The translations under genes were made by a program, and so were the position numbers. A stretch of 64,000 nt of DNA. Origin: Rhizobium sp. RM. Its GTDB lineage: Bacteria > Pseudomonadota > Alphaproteobacteria > Rhizobiales > Rhizobiaceae. A model generated the notes under the pieces. The model ran no database searches and was not told the origin of the DNA. It saw nothing but the letters and a program-made list of their open reading frames with translations. Numbering within the stretch: the first letter of the stretch is position 1; every line of letters begins with the position of its first letter. Location: contig NZ_JACAWV010000024.1 in NCBI RefSeq assembly GCF_013390595.1, forward strand, positions 62,001 through 126,000, in the 5' to 3' direction. Shown here piece after piece: positions 26,596-36,126 of the stretch.

Positions 26596-27120
26596 AGGAG
26601 CACGCATTTCATACTTCCAGATAACATGGATGACGGCGACCTGAATGGGCTTGCGCATGCGTCCCTGAACACACCTCATTTCCAACACCAACGTTCTTTA
26701 TAAGTCTTTCATGTGTGTCGCTGAGGAACGGATGATCCCGCTCGTGACGCACGTTTGCTCAGGCTTTTGACCACGGATGGACTGGCACTGGTAAGTAGCA
26801 AACATTGAGGAAGGTCGGTGCGAATTCGCCCCGGCCTTTTTTATTTCCCCTAATTGCAGCATTCGTTGATCTAAGAAGTCTGCCAGAGCGTGAACAGGGC
26901 GCGGTAAATTTTATCTGCACCGGCTTCCAAACCTGGTATCGCGGGAGTGCAAACGCCCAGCCCACGACCACAACCAAATAACGCCGTTGTGATCCCTAAC
27001 GCTCTGACTGCCATCTAGTGTCAATGACCTCTTAACCCTTTATTGACCATGATTGCTCGCAGTTCAGAGCGGAATGCGCCAGTGCGGCCGCCGCTGATTT
27101 TGAAACGTAAAGCGTAGCGA
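26596..27120. other. Intergenic region, possible small RNA
   Basis: No protein gene is supported. A terminator-like hairpin at 26811-26843 stands more than 200 bp from the exoD stop, so an unannotated transcript ending there is possible. No EcfG-type promoter fits it. Confidence 0.35.
26811..26843 (+). terminator. Terminator-like hairpin
   Basis: AAGGTCGGTGCG pairs with CGCCCCGGCCTT (one mismatch, one G-U) across a 4-nt loop, followed by TTTTTATTT. It could end exoD mRNA or a separate small RNA. Confidence 0.55.
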
Positions 27121-28431
27121 GTGTCGAAGTTGAAGAGTATCACGTCGTCCGGTTTTCGATCGGTTGGCCTAGCCGACCTGTTCAGGTGCTTCGTAAAAGC
27201 GAGCCAGGTGGCAGCACTTGCTGTTGCAGTTCTCCTCGGATTTACCTCGCTCGCTGCGGCCGAAGACCGTTCGCTGAAGCTCTATTTCGTACACACCGGG
27301 GAAAAGGCGACAATCACCTACAAGCGCAATGGACGGTTTGATCAGGCCGGCCTGCAGAAGGTCAACCGGCTCCTTCGCGACTGGCGACGCAACGAAAGTG
27401 GCAGGATGGATCCAAGGCTCCTCGACATCGTCTGGGAGATCTACGAGCGTTCAAACACGCGAAACTATATTCACGTCGTTTCCGGTTATCGATCCCCCGC
27501 CACGAACGCCAAATTGCGTGGTCGCTCCAGAGCAACGGGCGTTGCCAAGAAAAGCCTCCACATGCAGGGAAAGGCGATGGATTTCTTCATTCCAGGCGTA
27601 AAGCTCTCGACGCTTCGCAGGCTCGCGATCCAGATGCAGGCGGGAGGCGTCGGATACTACCCGACATCAGGCTCACCGTTTATCCACGTCGACGTGGGTG
27701 GCGTTCGTGCCTGGCCGCGCATGACGAGGCAGGAACTGATCGCCCTTTTCCCGGACGGACGCACGTTGCATCTGCCGCCAGACGGAAGGCGTCTTCCTGG
27801 CTATGACGTTGCTCTGGCCGACTATAAACGGCGCGTGGGACCGCAATCAATCGAGGTCGCATCCCCGTTGGGCTCGTCCAACACAGCTTCGCGCGTAGGA
27901 AGCCACGTAGGGCGGGGTGCAGACGATACTCTTCTCACGGCAATGCTGCCGCTTCCGAAAAGCCGCCCTCCACGAGCATTTTTAGACGATGAGGATGACG
28001 CGGAAAGCGGCAACGTTGTTGCACTCAAGGTGCCTGCCCCTCTCCTGAGGCCAGCTGTATCGGACACGCCGACGGATGCAATCGTCACTGCGTCCATCGG
28101 CGTAGTTCCCTCGGCCCGACCAACTCCCCAAATGTCGGCACTGACAGATGTCACCGCAGACTTGCTCGATCTCCCTGCCGGTTTCAATCGTGTTGCCGCA
28201 GACCACGGGACGGCCTTCAGGGAGCCTCAATCGTCAATCGCCTCGTTGCCTTTTGAAGCCGTCGGGACGGATGAAGAAGACGAACTGGACAGCATGGATC
28301 TACTGATTGGCTGGGCTATTTCTCCACCGGACAGCAAGGTTGCCATGCTCGCGCCAGGGCTGACAGACCGCCTGTTAATGGACCACACTGCCGAAGGAAA
28401 CGGAGGCGGTAGCATCGCTTCGAGATTATAG
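27121..28431 (+). CDS. DUF882 (MepK/YcbK-type) peptidase with long C-terminal extension
   Basis: 436 residues. A signal/anchor helix (about 30-48, ending LAAAEDRS) is followed by a peptidase M15-like DUF882 domain: YFVHTGEKATITYK, VSGYRSPATNAKLRG, the zinc-site pattern SLHMQGKAMDFF and FIHVDVGGVRAWPR. Such enzymes cut peptidoglycan cross-links in the periplasm. Beyond residue 210 the sequence becomes Pro/Ser/Asp-rich and is probably disordered, roughly doubling the usual length. It starts with GTG 27121; no better start is in frame. Confidence 0.85.
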   Translation: MSKLKSITSSGFRSVGLADLFRCFVKASQVAALAVAVLLGFTSLAAAEDRSLKLYFVHTGEKATITYKRNGRFDQAGLQKVNRLLRDWRRNESGRMDPRLLDIVWEIYERSNTRNYIHVVSGYRSPATNAKLRGRSRATGVAKKSLHMQGKAMDFFIPGVKLSTLRRLAIQMQAGGVGYYPTSGSPFIHVDVGGVRAWPRMTRQELIALFPDGRTLHLPPDGRRLPGYDVALADYKRRVGPQSIEVASPLGSSNTASRVGSHVGRGADDTLLTAMLPLPKSRPPRAFLDDEDDAESGNVVALKVPAPLLRPAVSDTPTDAIVTASIGVVPSARPTPQMSALTDVTADLLDLPAGFNRVAADHGTAFREPQSSIASLPFEAVGTDEEDELDSMDLLIGWAISPPDSKVAMLAPGLTDRLLMDHTAEGNGGGSIASRL

Positions 28432-28530
28432 AACTGCTACTATTGGCCAGTCGCGATGGTCGCCAACCTCGTGCATGAACTGATCTCATCTCATCATCTG
28501 CTGTAAGTCGACAGCCGCTGTCAGATGGAC

Positions 28531-28616
28531 AAAACGAAAGTGGCACGCTTATGGAGAAGGACGCGCCACTTTTAGAGGGTGCCAGGCGTTGCTGGGGGAC
28601 GGGGATGCCTGGCTGC
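28531..28616 (-). ncRNA. Candidate GsrN-like stress small RNA
   Basis: Directly after a minus-strand EcfG promoter, with a transcription start expected near 28616, the sequence folds into two hairpins. The 5' hairpin pairs 28607-28613 with 28581-28587 (7 bp) and exposes a 19-nt C-rich loop containing CCCC and CCCCC. The 3' hairpin pairs 28562-28572 with 28537-28547 (11 bp, one G-U) and runs into UUUCGUUUU, an intrinsic terminator. No start codon with a ribosome-binding site opens a frame. Promoter type, length of about 85 nt, C-rich 5' loop and terminator match Caulobacter GsrN, a SigT-dependent RNA that acts on katG and other mRNAs. Confidence 0.6.
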
Positions 28617-28622
28617 ATATGT

Positions 28623-28647
28623 AACGCCGGCACAGAGATTTGGTTCC
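28623..28647 (-). promoter_or_regulatory. EcfG-type stress promoter of the small RNA
   Basis: On the minus strand GGAAC (28647-28643), 17 nt, GTT (28625-28623) with the consensus C before GTT. No minus-strand protein gene lies downstream before the 3' end of the DUF882 gene. Confidence 0.65.
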
Positions 28648-28746
28648 TCTCATGCGTCACACTGGGCTTCCATTGTAATATACTGCCACGGTGGACCCTC
28701 TCCGTGCCGGACCCCTTGCCGTCCCAGCATCTCATCAAAGCGCGCA

Positions 28747-29064
28747 TCACACGTCTTGGCCTTCGTCGTGGTGTTGTGGAGTGCTATCCATGAGGATTTT
28801 CAGCGCACGAATTGCACCTGCAGCTTCAAGGAATGCCCTGCTCACATCCCGGTCGCTCTGATCTTCGATTGAAGCGGCAATCGTCTGAAGATCCTTGACC
28901 ACATCCCGCTTAAACGTCGATTGCGACGCGCCAATCTGCTCACGAAAATCGCGAATAATGTTTATCGCGCGTTCAAGCATGCGTCTTTTTTCAAAGAGGC
29001 CGAGCCTGTCCATTTCGTTGGCGTCGCGAACCAGTTCCTTAATGAACTGCGACATTGAACTCAT
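28747..29064 (-). CDS. Hypothetical helical protein, 105 aa, last gene of the mutasome operon
   Basis: Begins MSSMSQFIKELVRDANEMDR and is almost wholly helical and charged (LFEKRRMLERAINIIRDFRE, SIEDQSDRDVSRAFLEAAG). Its family is not recognised. ATG 29064 is chosen; an in-frame TTG nine codons earlier lies 3 bp after the dnaE2 stop. Its tight position after dnaE2 suggests cotranscription with the SOS operon, but a mutagenesis role is only inferred from context. Confidence 0.55.
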   Translation of the reverse strand: MSSMSQFIKELVRDANEMDRLGLFEKRRMLERAINIIRDFREQIGASQSTFKRDVVKDLQTIAASIEDQSDRDVSRAFLEAAGAIRALKILMDSTPQHHDEGQDV

Positions 29065-29093
29065 AAGTCCTGCACCTTCTTCATCGGCCAATC

Positions 29094-32000
29094 CTAGTGA
29101 AAGTTCCGCGATCTCACCTTCAACCTGTCTATGTGCAGATCAGGGATATAGATATCCCGCGCCTGCACGGCGGGTTTCGGATTATCCCGGGGATCAGGAC
29201 CACCACCATGCTTGACCTGGTCTCCCCGGCCATGCGGCAGCCGAAACTCGCCATTACGCTCCCCAAGTTTTGACAGGTCTTCGGAAAAGTCGAACAGCCG
29301 CTGGGCAACGAGATGCACGACCTCGCCTTCCCGCTGGATTTTCCCGTGGATGCCCATCAACGATGCGGTCATCAGGACACGTCTCTGTCGTTCGAAGAGC
29401 GTCGGCCAGACGACTGCGTTGACAATCCCCGTCTCATCCTCGAGCGTCAGGAACATGACTCCTTTTGCCGACCCCGGACGCTGTCTGACAAGAACCAGGC
29501 CTGCAGTCCACAGCCACCTGCCATCACGCTCACTCATGGCCTCGGCACAGGTTACAATCCGCTTGGCTTTCAGGTTCTTGCGCAGAAACGACATCGGATG
29601 AGCCCTCAGTGTCAGGCCGGTATGGGAGTAGTCTTCGACAACCTCCCTGCCCTCCGTCATCGATTTCAGCGTGACCTCCGGTTCCTCCACCTCGCTAACC
29701 GTCCTTTCTTCCCGTTCGGCTGCCGCTGCCCACAATTCAAGCGGTTCATCCCGTAGCGCCTTGATATCCCAGAGCGCTTGCCGCCGTTCCAGTCTGAGCG
29801 AGGGCAGGAAAGCATCGGCTTCCGCGAGCTTCACCAGTGATGCCGTTGGAACCCCGGACCGCCGCCACATGTCATCAACGGATGCGAAGTGTTCGTCTGC
29901 ACGTGCGAGAATGATCCTGGCTGCATCGTTTTCCGCCAGACCTTTGACGACCCGCATGCCGAGCCGGACAGCAAAACGATCTGATCCCGGGATTGGCTCC
30001 ATGGTGCAGTCCCATCTGGAAGCATTGACGCAGACAGGCCGGACTTCGACACCATGCTGGCGGGCATCAGTGACAATCTGGGCAACGCTGTAAAATCCCA
30101 TCGGCTGGCTGTTGATCAGCGCCGTGCAGAAGACATCGGGATGGTGGCATTTGATCCAGGACGACGCATAGGCAATGAGTGCAAACGAAGCCGCATGGGA
30201 TTCAGGAAAACCATAGCTGCCGAAGCCTTCGAGCTGGGTAAAGGTTTTTTCCGCGAACTCTCGTGTATAGCCGTTGGCGACCATGCCATCCACGAGCTTG
30301 TCTCTGAACTTGCTGACACCGCCGGTAAACTTGAATGTCGCCATCGCCCGTCTCAACTGATCCGCTTCGCCAGCGGTAAAGCCGGCGCAGGTCATCGCCA
30401 CCTTCATGGCGCTTTCCTGGAAGAGCGGGACGCCAAGGGTCTTGCCAAGCACGGCCTCAAGTTCAGGCGTCGGATATTCGACCTTTTCCTTGCCCTCGCG
30501 CCGTCTCAGGTAAGGATGCACCATGTCGCCCTGGATAGGGCCGGGTCTGACGATCGCCACCTGAACGACAAGGTCATAAAATGTTCTGGGCTTCAACCGG
30601 GGCAACATAGCCATCTGCGCACGGCTCTCGATCTGGAATGTGCCCAGCGTGTCGGCTTTTCTGATCATCGCATAGGTTCGGGTATCTTCCTGGGGAATAT
30701 CAGCGAGCCCCATGGGGAGCGCTTTGTATTCGCAAAGGAGTTCAAACGACCGCGCCATGCACGACAGCATCCCGAGCGCAAGCACATCGACCTTCATGAA
30801 ATTCAGGGCTTCTATGTCGTCCTTGTCCCATTCGACCACCTGCCGGTCGTCCATGGCGGCAGGCTCGATCGGCACAAGGTCGTCGAGCCTGTCCTGTGTC
30901 AGCACAAAACCTCCCGGATGCTGACCAAGGTGGCGGGGTGCGCCCATGAGTTGGCCTGCCAGCTCCAGCGCAAGCCGCAGACGATAGTCTGAGGTGTTCA
31001 TGTTGTTTTCCTTGAGCTGCTTTTCTCCCACACCGTCCTTTGACCACCCCCATATGCCGGACGAGAGCTGGCCGATCAGGTCCTCGGGAAGACCAAGCGC
31101 CTTGCCGACATCGCGCAGCGCCCCCTTTGCCCTGTAGCGGGTCACGGTAGAGCAGAGTGCAGACCGGCTACGGCCATAGGTGGAGTAAATCCACTGGATC
31201 ACTTCTTCGCGGCGATTGTGCTCGAAATCCACGTCGATATCGGGCGGCTCGTCGCGCTCCATCGAGACAAAGCGTTCGAACAGCAGGTCCGATGTTTCGG
31301 GATTGATTGACGTGATGCCAAGACAATAGCAGACGGCACTGTTTGCCGCTGATCCACGTCCCTGACAAAGAATGTCCTTCGATCGGGCAAACCGCACGAT
31401 CGAAAAGACTGTCAGGAAATACGGTGCGTATTTCATGATGCGGATCAGATCGAGCTCATGCAGAATGGCCTTGCGAACCTTGTCGGGGATGCCCTCCGGA
31501 TACCGATCCGCCGCCCCTTCCCAGGTGAATTTGGTCAGTGACTGCTGCGCATCAAGACCCGGCACCATGGCTTCTTCGGGGTACTGGTACTGAAGCTCAC
31601 TCATATCGAAACGGCAGCGATTGACGATCTCCCGTGTGCGGGCCAGTGCCTCCGGATACTCTGAGAACAGCCGGTGCATTTCCTCGGGCGGTTTGATGAA
31701 CCGGTCCGCGTGCCGCTCGCGGTCGAAGCCGACATTGTCGATCGTCGTTGTGTTTCGAATGCAGGTGACAACATCCTGAAGCTGGCGACGGGAGGGATCG
31801 TGGAACAGGACATCGTTCGTCACGACCGTCTTCACTTTGTGCCGGAACGCCATGTTCGAAAGCTGGTGGAGACGAAGCCTGTCATTGGGTCTGCGGCGCA
31901 GACAAAGGCTTACATAGGCCCGGTCACCGAAGATTTTCGACACCTGGCGCAACTGGCTGACATAACCATCATCCGCCTCGTCAGGAATGAGGATTGCAAT

Positions 32001-32354
32001 CAACCCTTCGCCATAGGCTTCAAGATCGCTGAGATCGAGGATGCACTTTGCCTTGCCTCCCCGGCTTTTGCCGAGGGATAGCAGACGGGTGAGGCGCGAA
32101 TAGGCAGGACGATCGGTCGGATAGACAAGGACCGACATGCCATCGGTAAGGTCGAGCCGGCAACCAACGACCAGTCTGACACCCGTTGCCTTTGCGGCCT
32201 CCCAGGCACGAACGATGCCAGCAAGGGAATTGCGGTCAACAACACCAAGAGCGTCGATCCCAAGCTCTGCCGCACGCGTAAACAGTTCGTCGGCACTTGA
32301 TGCACCGCGCAGGAACGAAAAATGCGTCGTGACCTGAAGCTCGGCGTAGTTCAT
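29094..32354 (-). CDS. dnaE2: Error-prone DNA polymerase DnaE2 (ImuC)
   Basis: 1086 residues, a C-family polymerase. The N-terminal PHP domain starts [20 protein letters not shown]. The palm holds GRGSAANS (about 335) and the catalytic PDIDVDFE (about 370); a later helix-hairpin region and an OB-fold ([22 protein letters not shown]) follow. It lacks the beta-clamp-binding tail of DnaE1. With ImuA and ImuB it performs damage-induced mutagenic translesion synthesis. ATG 32354 overlaps the imuB stop by ATGA, so translation is coupled. The operon sits behind a LexA box. Confidence 0.95.
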   Translation of the reverse strand: MNYAELQVTTHFSFLRGASSADELFTRAAELGIDALGVVDRNSLAGIVRAWEAAKATGVRLVVGCRLDLTDGMSVLVYPTDRPAYSRLTRLLSLGKSRGGKAKCILDLSDLEAYGEGLIAILIPDEADDGYVSQLRQVSKIFGDRAYVSLCLRRRPNDRLRLHQLSNMAFRHKVKTVVTNDVLFHDPSRRQLQDVVTCIRNTTTIDNVGFDRERHADRFIKPPEEMHRLFSEYPEALARTREIVNRCRFDMSELQYQYPEEAMVPGLDAQQSLTKFTWEGAADRYPEGIPDKVRKAILHELDLIRIMKYAPYFLTVFSIVRFARSKDILCQGRGSAANSAVCYCLGITSINPETSDLLFERFVSMERDEPPDIDVDFEHNRREEVIQWIYSTYGRSRSALCSTVTRYRAKGALRDVGKALGLPEDLIGQLSSGIWGWSKDGVGEKQLKENNMNTSDYRLRLALELAGQLMGAPRHLGQHPGGFVLTQDRLDDLVPIEPAAMDDRQVVEWDKDDIEALNFMKVDVLALGMLSCMARSFELLCEYKALPMGLADIPQEDTRTYAMIRKADTLGTFQIESRAQMAMLPRLKPRTFYDLVVQVAIVRPGPIQGDMVHPYLRRREGKEKVEYPTPELEAVLGKTLGVPLFQESAMKVAMTCAGFTAGEADQLRRAMATFKFTGGVSKFRDKLVDGMVANGYTREFAEKTFTQLEGFGSYGFPESHAASFALIAYASSWIKCHHPDVFCTALINSQPMGFYSVAQIVTDARQHGVEVRPVCVNASRWDCTMEPIPGSDRFAVRLGMRVVKGLAENDAARIILARADEHFASVDDMWRRSGVPTASLVKLAEADAFLPSLRLERRQALWDIKALRDEPLELWAAAAEREERTVSEVEEPEVTLKSMTEGREVVEDYSHTGLTLRAHPMSFLRKNLKAKRIVTCAEAMSERDGRWLWTAGLVLVRQRPGSAKGVMFLTLEDETGIVNAVVWPTLFERQRRVLMTASLMGIHGKIQREGEVVHLVAQRLFDFSEDLSKLGERNGEFRLPHGRGDQVKHGGGPDPRDNPKPAVQARDIYIPDLHIDRLKVRSRNFH

Positions 32355-33865
32355 CCGAACACTCCATGAAGAAACCACTCGTGGGAGCCGGTCTCGGTGT
32401 GAACGCCGTCGCCCGTGCGGTAGACCCAGTAACGCTCGCCAAGATCATCCTCGACAACGAAGTAATCCCGCACCGCCTGCATTTCCCGTGGACGCTGCCA
32501 CCACTCCCCGAATATCCGCTCTGGTCCATCGGCACGCTTCACACGGCGACGCTTGCCGCGCCAGGTGAACACAGCCGGTGGCTGGTCGGGCAACAGTGCA
32601 ACAACGTCAATGCGCTCAGGATAGGCAAACAATCGCGATGGTCTTGGCCATCTAGATGCCCAATCGGCTCCAGTTTCCAAAGCAGCAGGAGCGATACGAA
32701 CCACCGATCTCTCGGGGACATCGGAGGCAACGGGTGTCATCCGATAGAGGCGTTGGCCGCGATTGCCGAGAATATCGACGATCGGTGTGATGTCGACCAT
32801 CTCTTCCTCGATCAGCGTTGAGGCCGCCTGCTTCTCCTCCAAAGGCTCGGTCATGATCGCCACCAGCACCAGCTTCTCGATGCCGAAGCCGGGATCGATC
32901 TTTTCGATGCGATCGCACAAAAGCTTGGACAGACGTGATGGATCGCGCACCGGTTTGGCAAGGCCTGCACGCAGACACTGGCGCGTGTTGTCGACGCGGT
33001 GGATTATAAGGTCTGATCGACGCACACCGAGGCCACGCTTCTCCAGTTCAAGGGTCAATTGCGACACAAGACGGCGAACGTATTTCTCGATGGTTTCAGC
33101 AGCGCCTATGGGTTCTTGGAAATTGCGAAAGACCTCGACAAGTTCCGGCGTCCGAATTGGCTCGATCGGCTCGGCAAGACGACCGAAAAGTTGATCCAGG
33201 CGTCGTCCTGGCTCCGGACCAAATCGCAGCGTCAGCGGTGCTCTTGGCATGGCCGACAGTTCCCCGACTGTCTCGACACCCAGAATGCGAAGTCCCTGAA
33301 CCGTATCCGAGGGCAGGCGCAGACAGTGGATGGGAAGACTGACGACGGTTCTCTGTATGTCACCAACCGGCACAACTGTGGTCTCTGCCGATGTCAGTCG
33401 CGTTATTGCGTGCGATGCTCCCCAGCTATCTGTCACTGCGGCACGCACCGTCAGGCCGCGGCTGCGCAGCACATTGACCAGACCTGATATCATCACCTCC
33501 TCGCCTCCACGCAGATGGTCAGCACCTTCGGTATCCATGACGATCCCGTCGGCACCATCGACTGCGACAACGGGGCTGTATTGTCTGAGCGCCCAGAGTG
33601 CCAATCGTTCCAGGGCTGCGGCATCAGCAACGGGATCGGCATCCAGCATGGCGAGATCAGAAATGACCGCCTGCGCCTTGCTCGCCGCCATGCCGATATG
33701 CAGACCAACCCTGCGTGCGGCGGCATCTGCTGCCGACACCCAACGCTTTGAACCGGACCTCGAGATCACCACAAGGGGTCTGTCAGCCGGCACGGCTCCC
33801 TCGCCATGCCGACGTATCCGGTCGGTCGGCAGAAACGGGAAGTAAACAGATACGACCCTTGGCAT
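32351..33865 (-). CDS. imuB: ImuB, Y-family polymerase-like mutasome hub
   Basis: 504 residues resembling Y-family polymerases: [18 protein letters not shown] at the start, [34 protein letters not shown] and a little-finger-like middle. The expected catalytic acidic pair of active Y polymerases is not evident at the first strand (VSVYFPFL replaces the D-x-D-xF pattern), consistent with ImuB being a non-catalytic hub that recruits DnaE2 to the clamp. ATG 33865 (TAGGAG 8 nt upstream) is preferred to the GTG one codon earlier. It overlaps imuA by 83 bp and dnaE2 by 4 bp. Confidence 0.93.
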   Translation of the reverse strand: MPRVVSVYFPFLPTDRIRRHGEGAVPADRPLVVISRSGSKRWVSAADAAARRVGLHIGMAASKAQAVISDLAMLDADPVADAAALERLALWALRQYSPVVAVDGADGIVMDTEGADHLRGGEEVMISGLVNVLRSRGLTVRAAVTDSWGASHAITRLTSAETTVVPVGDIQRTVVSLPIHCLRLPSDTVQGLRILGVETVGELSAMPRAPLTLRFGPEPGRRLDQLFGRLAEPIEPIRTPELVEVFRNFQEPIGAAETIEKYVRRLVSQLTLELEKRGLGVRRSDLIIHRVDNTRQCLRAGLAKPVRDPSRLSKLLCDRIEKIDPGFGIEKLVLVAIMTEPLEEKQAASTLIEEEMVDITPIVDILGNRGQRLYRMTPVASDVPERSVVRIAPAALETGADWASRWPRPSRLFAYPERIDVVALLPDQPPAVFTWRGKRRRVKRADGPERIFGEWWQRPREMQAVRDYFVVEDDLGERYWVYRTGDGVHTETGSHEWFLHGVFG

Positions 33866-34541
33866 CACAGGCTCCTATTTCAAACTCAGCACACTCGCCT
33901 GCTTTCACTCTCAGCAATTCCGCCAGCCATCGCGCCCGTCCAACGCCTGCGACCGGCAAGCTTTCCGATGGCAACACACTGACGCGCCATCTGGTTGTCG
34001 AGGCTGTCGGACTGCCGTAGTCGGACGCCTCGTTCTGCCGTCGCCACCGCCGAACGACAAGGCCCATGCTGCCTGTCCGCTCGGCCGCAAGATGCAGACG
34101 GCGGGATGCGGTCATTGGGAGACGGACCAGTTCTCCAACGACCGCTCCAAAGCCACCGAAGGAAAGCCCTTCCTCCATCGAGGCTAAAACGTCCTCGTCC
34201 TTGTCACCCTCGCAATAGATCACCCGGTCGGGATGGAGCCCTGCCTGTGAAATGGCTGGCGCAAAGAGATCGGGACGGGTCAGACACCAGAGGACCTTTC
34301 CCTTTGATCGGGCTGCAATACCGGCGGCAAACAGCGCTGCCGCAGCCCCATCGACCGTCCCTGCTCCACCGCCGGCAAACTCATGAAGAGCGCCAAAGGC
34401 AATCCCGCCACCAGGAAGGTGCTCATCGATCTGGCGTACGCCGAACGGCAATGCCGTAGCCTTGCGCGCCGCAGCGCCTTCGAGGTGGGCGATACGCTCC
34501 CTGAGATCGTCGATCAGTCTTGAGGTACGCGCATGCGACAT
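33783..34541 (-). CDS. imuA: ImuA, RecA-like mutasome protein
   Basis: 252 residues of the ImuA/SulA-RecA-like family: FGVRQIDEHLPGGGIAFGAL, a degenerate Walker-like segment GAAAALFAAGIAARSKG, VLWCLTRPDLFAPAI, then RWRVSVLPSESLP near the C-terminus. ImuA regulates RecA and supports DnaE2-dependent mutagenesis. First gene of the operon; an SOS box lies 60 bp upstream of the ATG. The 83-bp overlap with imuB is unusually long and suggests coupling. Confidence 0.92.
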   Translation of the reverse strand: MSHARTSRLIDDLRERIAHLEGAAARKATALPFGVRQIDEHLPGGGIAFGALHEFAGGGAGTVDGAAAALFAAGIAARSKGKVLWCLTRPDLFAPAISQAGLHPDRVIYCEGDKDEDVLASMEEGLSFGGFGAVVGELVRLPMTASRRLHLAAERTGSMGLVVRRWRRQNEASDYGSPTASTTRWRVSVLPSESLPVAGVGRARWLAELLRVKAGECAEFEIGACDAKGRICLLPVSADRPDTSAWRGSRAG

Positions 34542-34600
34542 CGTTCGCGGACCTCCTTCGGCTCACGTTGAGGACGGACGTAATGTCCATAAATGCTAAT

Positions 34601-34615
34601 GTTCTTCTTTTGTTC
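34601..34615 (-). promoter_or_regulatory. LexA (SOS) box of the imuA-imuB-dnaE2 operon
   Basis: GTTC-N7-GTTC (34601-34604 and 34612-34615 as read on the plus strand; GAAC-N7-GAAC on the coding strand), the direct-repeat operator bound by alphaproteobacterial LexA, 60 bp before the imuA start. Confidence 0.88.
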
Positions 34616-34838
34616 CTGTCGCGATCCAGAGTCAAGCGGGGGAGTTTTTCCTTTCCACAGCAGCCTCGAGCCATAAGTGTGGAAGTGCAAATCGAATCAG
34701 GGGCCTAGCTTCCCATCTCGATGAAGATCATCATCAAATATTTTTGTGTGAGATCTAATTATGCCAGCAGCGGAGAGGCGTGAGAGGAGTGTGCCTCGCA
34801 CTAAGGGCAGAATTCTAGAGACCAATCTGTTGTTGATG

Positions 34839-35285
34839 CTAGATGTCGATGAGTGCCAACCCAAGTTGGGGGTGAAACCTGCGCTTAAGTTCCGCGGGCG
34901 TTTCACGCACTACGACCTCCAATGTGGGCTTCACAATACCCTTGAGGAAATGTCCACCACGGGTACGACCGTCCAAAAAACCCAGGACCGCATGCAAATG
35001 AGGAGATGGAACGCCCTTTTCGTCTAATGTTATGTCGCCAACAAGACTGAGAACTTCGCTTTGTTCTTGAATTGGAATGTCCATGTAACGCGTCGTATGG
35101 ACGTCGAAAAAGGCCAGTGTCGCGCTTTCGAACGCACCGATAGCCGTGACTGACGCAGCATTGATGCCATTGTCTATCGCAAACGCCCTGATGCCATCGA
35201 AGGCTTCCTCACCAGGATCAGCAACAAGCATGAATACACGTTCAGCCGGTTTCGCATCTTGGATCGACAGTAGTTTGCTACGCAT
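34839..35285 (-). CDS. PPC/DUF296-domain protein
   Basis: 148 residues forming one PPC (plant and prokaryote conserved) domain: ERVFMLVADPGEEAFDGIRA, VTAIGAFESATLAFFD, SLVGDITLDEKGVPSPHLHA, then GRTRGGHFLKG and PTLEVVV. The PSPHLHA string holds the histidines seen to bind metal in family structures. In plants the domain partners AT-hook DNA-binding proteins; the bacterial role is unknown. ATG 35285 follows AAGGAG. A stress promoter lies 131 bp upstream. Confidence 0.85.
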   Translation of the reverse strand: MRSKLLSIQDAKPAERVFMLVADPGEEAFDGIRAFAIDNGINAASVTAIGAFESATLAFFDVHTTRYMDIPIQEQSEVLSLVGDITLDEKGVPSPHLHAVLGFLDGRTRGGHFLKGIVKPTLEVVVRETPAELKRRFHPQLGLALIDI

Positions 35286-35416
35286 AGGTGCTCCTTCAGT
35301 TCTACCTGCGCTTTCAAGCCATTCCCACAGCTATTGCGGATATGTCGCGGCAGTCTTGCTGGATCGACTGTGTTCAGCCCCATATGCCGCCTGGCCCAAT
35401 AAACGCCTGACCGGCA

Positions 35417-35441
35417 AACGTGGCCAGGGAGGGAATGTTCC
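35417..35441 (-). promoter_or_regulatory. EcfG-type stress promoter (minus strand, PPC gene)
   Basis: On the minus strand GGAAC (35441-35437), 17 nt, GTT (35419-35417) with the consensus C. The leader to ATG 35285 would be long (about 125 nt). Confidence 0.6.
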
Positions 35442-35517
35442 GAATTCCCGAGATTGGCTAACTCCAAAGCTTGGCAAACGCCCCAAGCGCTTTTGGGAAA
35501 CCAATTCGAGGTGGAAG

Positions 35518-35542
35518 GGAACAAACACACGCCATTCCGGTT
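35518..35542 (+). promoter_or_regulatory. EcfG-type stress promoter of the MgtC gene
   Basis: GGAAC (35518-35522), 17 nt, GTT (35540-35542), 55 nt before GTG 35598. Divergent from the PPC-gene copy. Confidence 0.65.
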
Positions 35543-35597
35543 CATCGGCACACACAATGGCCCACCTGTGTGCTGGCGATTGCGGGAGGTAGTAATT

Positions 35598-36122
35598 GTG
35601 AGTGACTGGTTTAGCTATGCAAGCGTCCATGCTGACGTCCTTGCTCACCTTTGGACACTCTCTGTTGCCTATGTTCTTGCGCTGCCGATCGGCTGGGATC
35701 GTGAGCAGAAGGAACGAAGTGCAGGACTGCGAACCTTCCCACTCGTTGCTATCGCAGCATGTGGTTTCATCGAAGCGACGCAGACCGTTACCGGTGGTAG
35801 CCCAGAGGCAACTGCCCGTGTTGTCGAAGGTATCGTCAACGGTGTCGGCTTCATTGGTGCGGGTGCGATCGTTGTTGGTAAACTCGGAACACGCGGAACG
35901 GCAACCGCGGCCAGTATCTGGGTCACCGGTGCAATCGGGGTGGCTGTAGGACTCGGATCCTACGATACTGCAATCGTGCTCTCGATTGTGACATTCGCGA
36001 CGCTTAGGCTTATGACCAGTTTCAAATCGGAAAAAAACGAAAACTGCGGTGACGCAAGCGAAAAACCGCATGGAGAAGCGCAAACATTTTCCAGGCGCTA
36101 TGGCCGTAACAAATCGCCTTGA
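35598..36122 (+). CDS. MgtC/SapB-family membrane protein
   Basis: 174 residues with about four to five helices and the MgtC core: LALPIGWDREQKERSAGLRT, then EGIVNGVGFIGAGAI and GTRGTATAASIWVTGAIGVAVGLG. Family members help survival in low Mg2+ and acid, including inside hosts, and can modulate ATP synthase. GTG 35598 follows GGGAGG; an upstream extension is in frame but has no site and would overlap the stress promoter. The charged C-terminal 30 residues lack the ACT-like domain of full MgtC. Confidence 0.88.
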   Translation: MSDWFSYASVHADVLAHLWTLSVAYVLALPIGWDREQKERSAGLRTFPLVAIAACGFIEATQTVTGGSPEATARVVEGIVNGVGFIGAGAIVVGKLGTRGTATAASIWVTGAIGVAVGLGSYDTAIVLSIVTFATLRLMTSFKSEKNENCGDASEKPHGEAQTFSRRYGRNKSP

Positions 36123-36126
36123 ACCA

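Noticed and set aside
26728..26755. GGAAC in the exoD-DUF882 intergenic region
   Set aside because: The first CGTT is 20-21 nt away, outside the allowed spacing.
30054..30992. Plus-strand open frame of 312 codons inside dnaE2
   Set aside because: Antisense shadow of a clearly coding C-family polymerase; no family resemblance.
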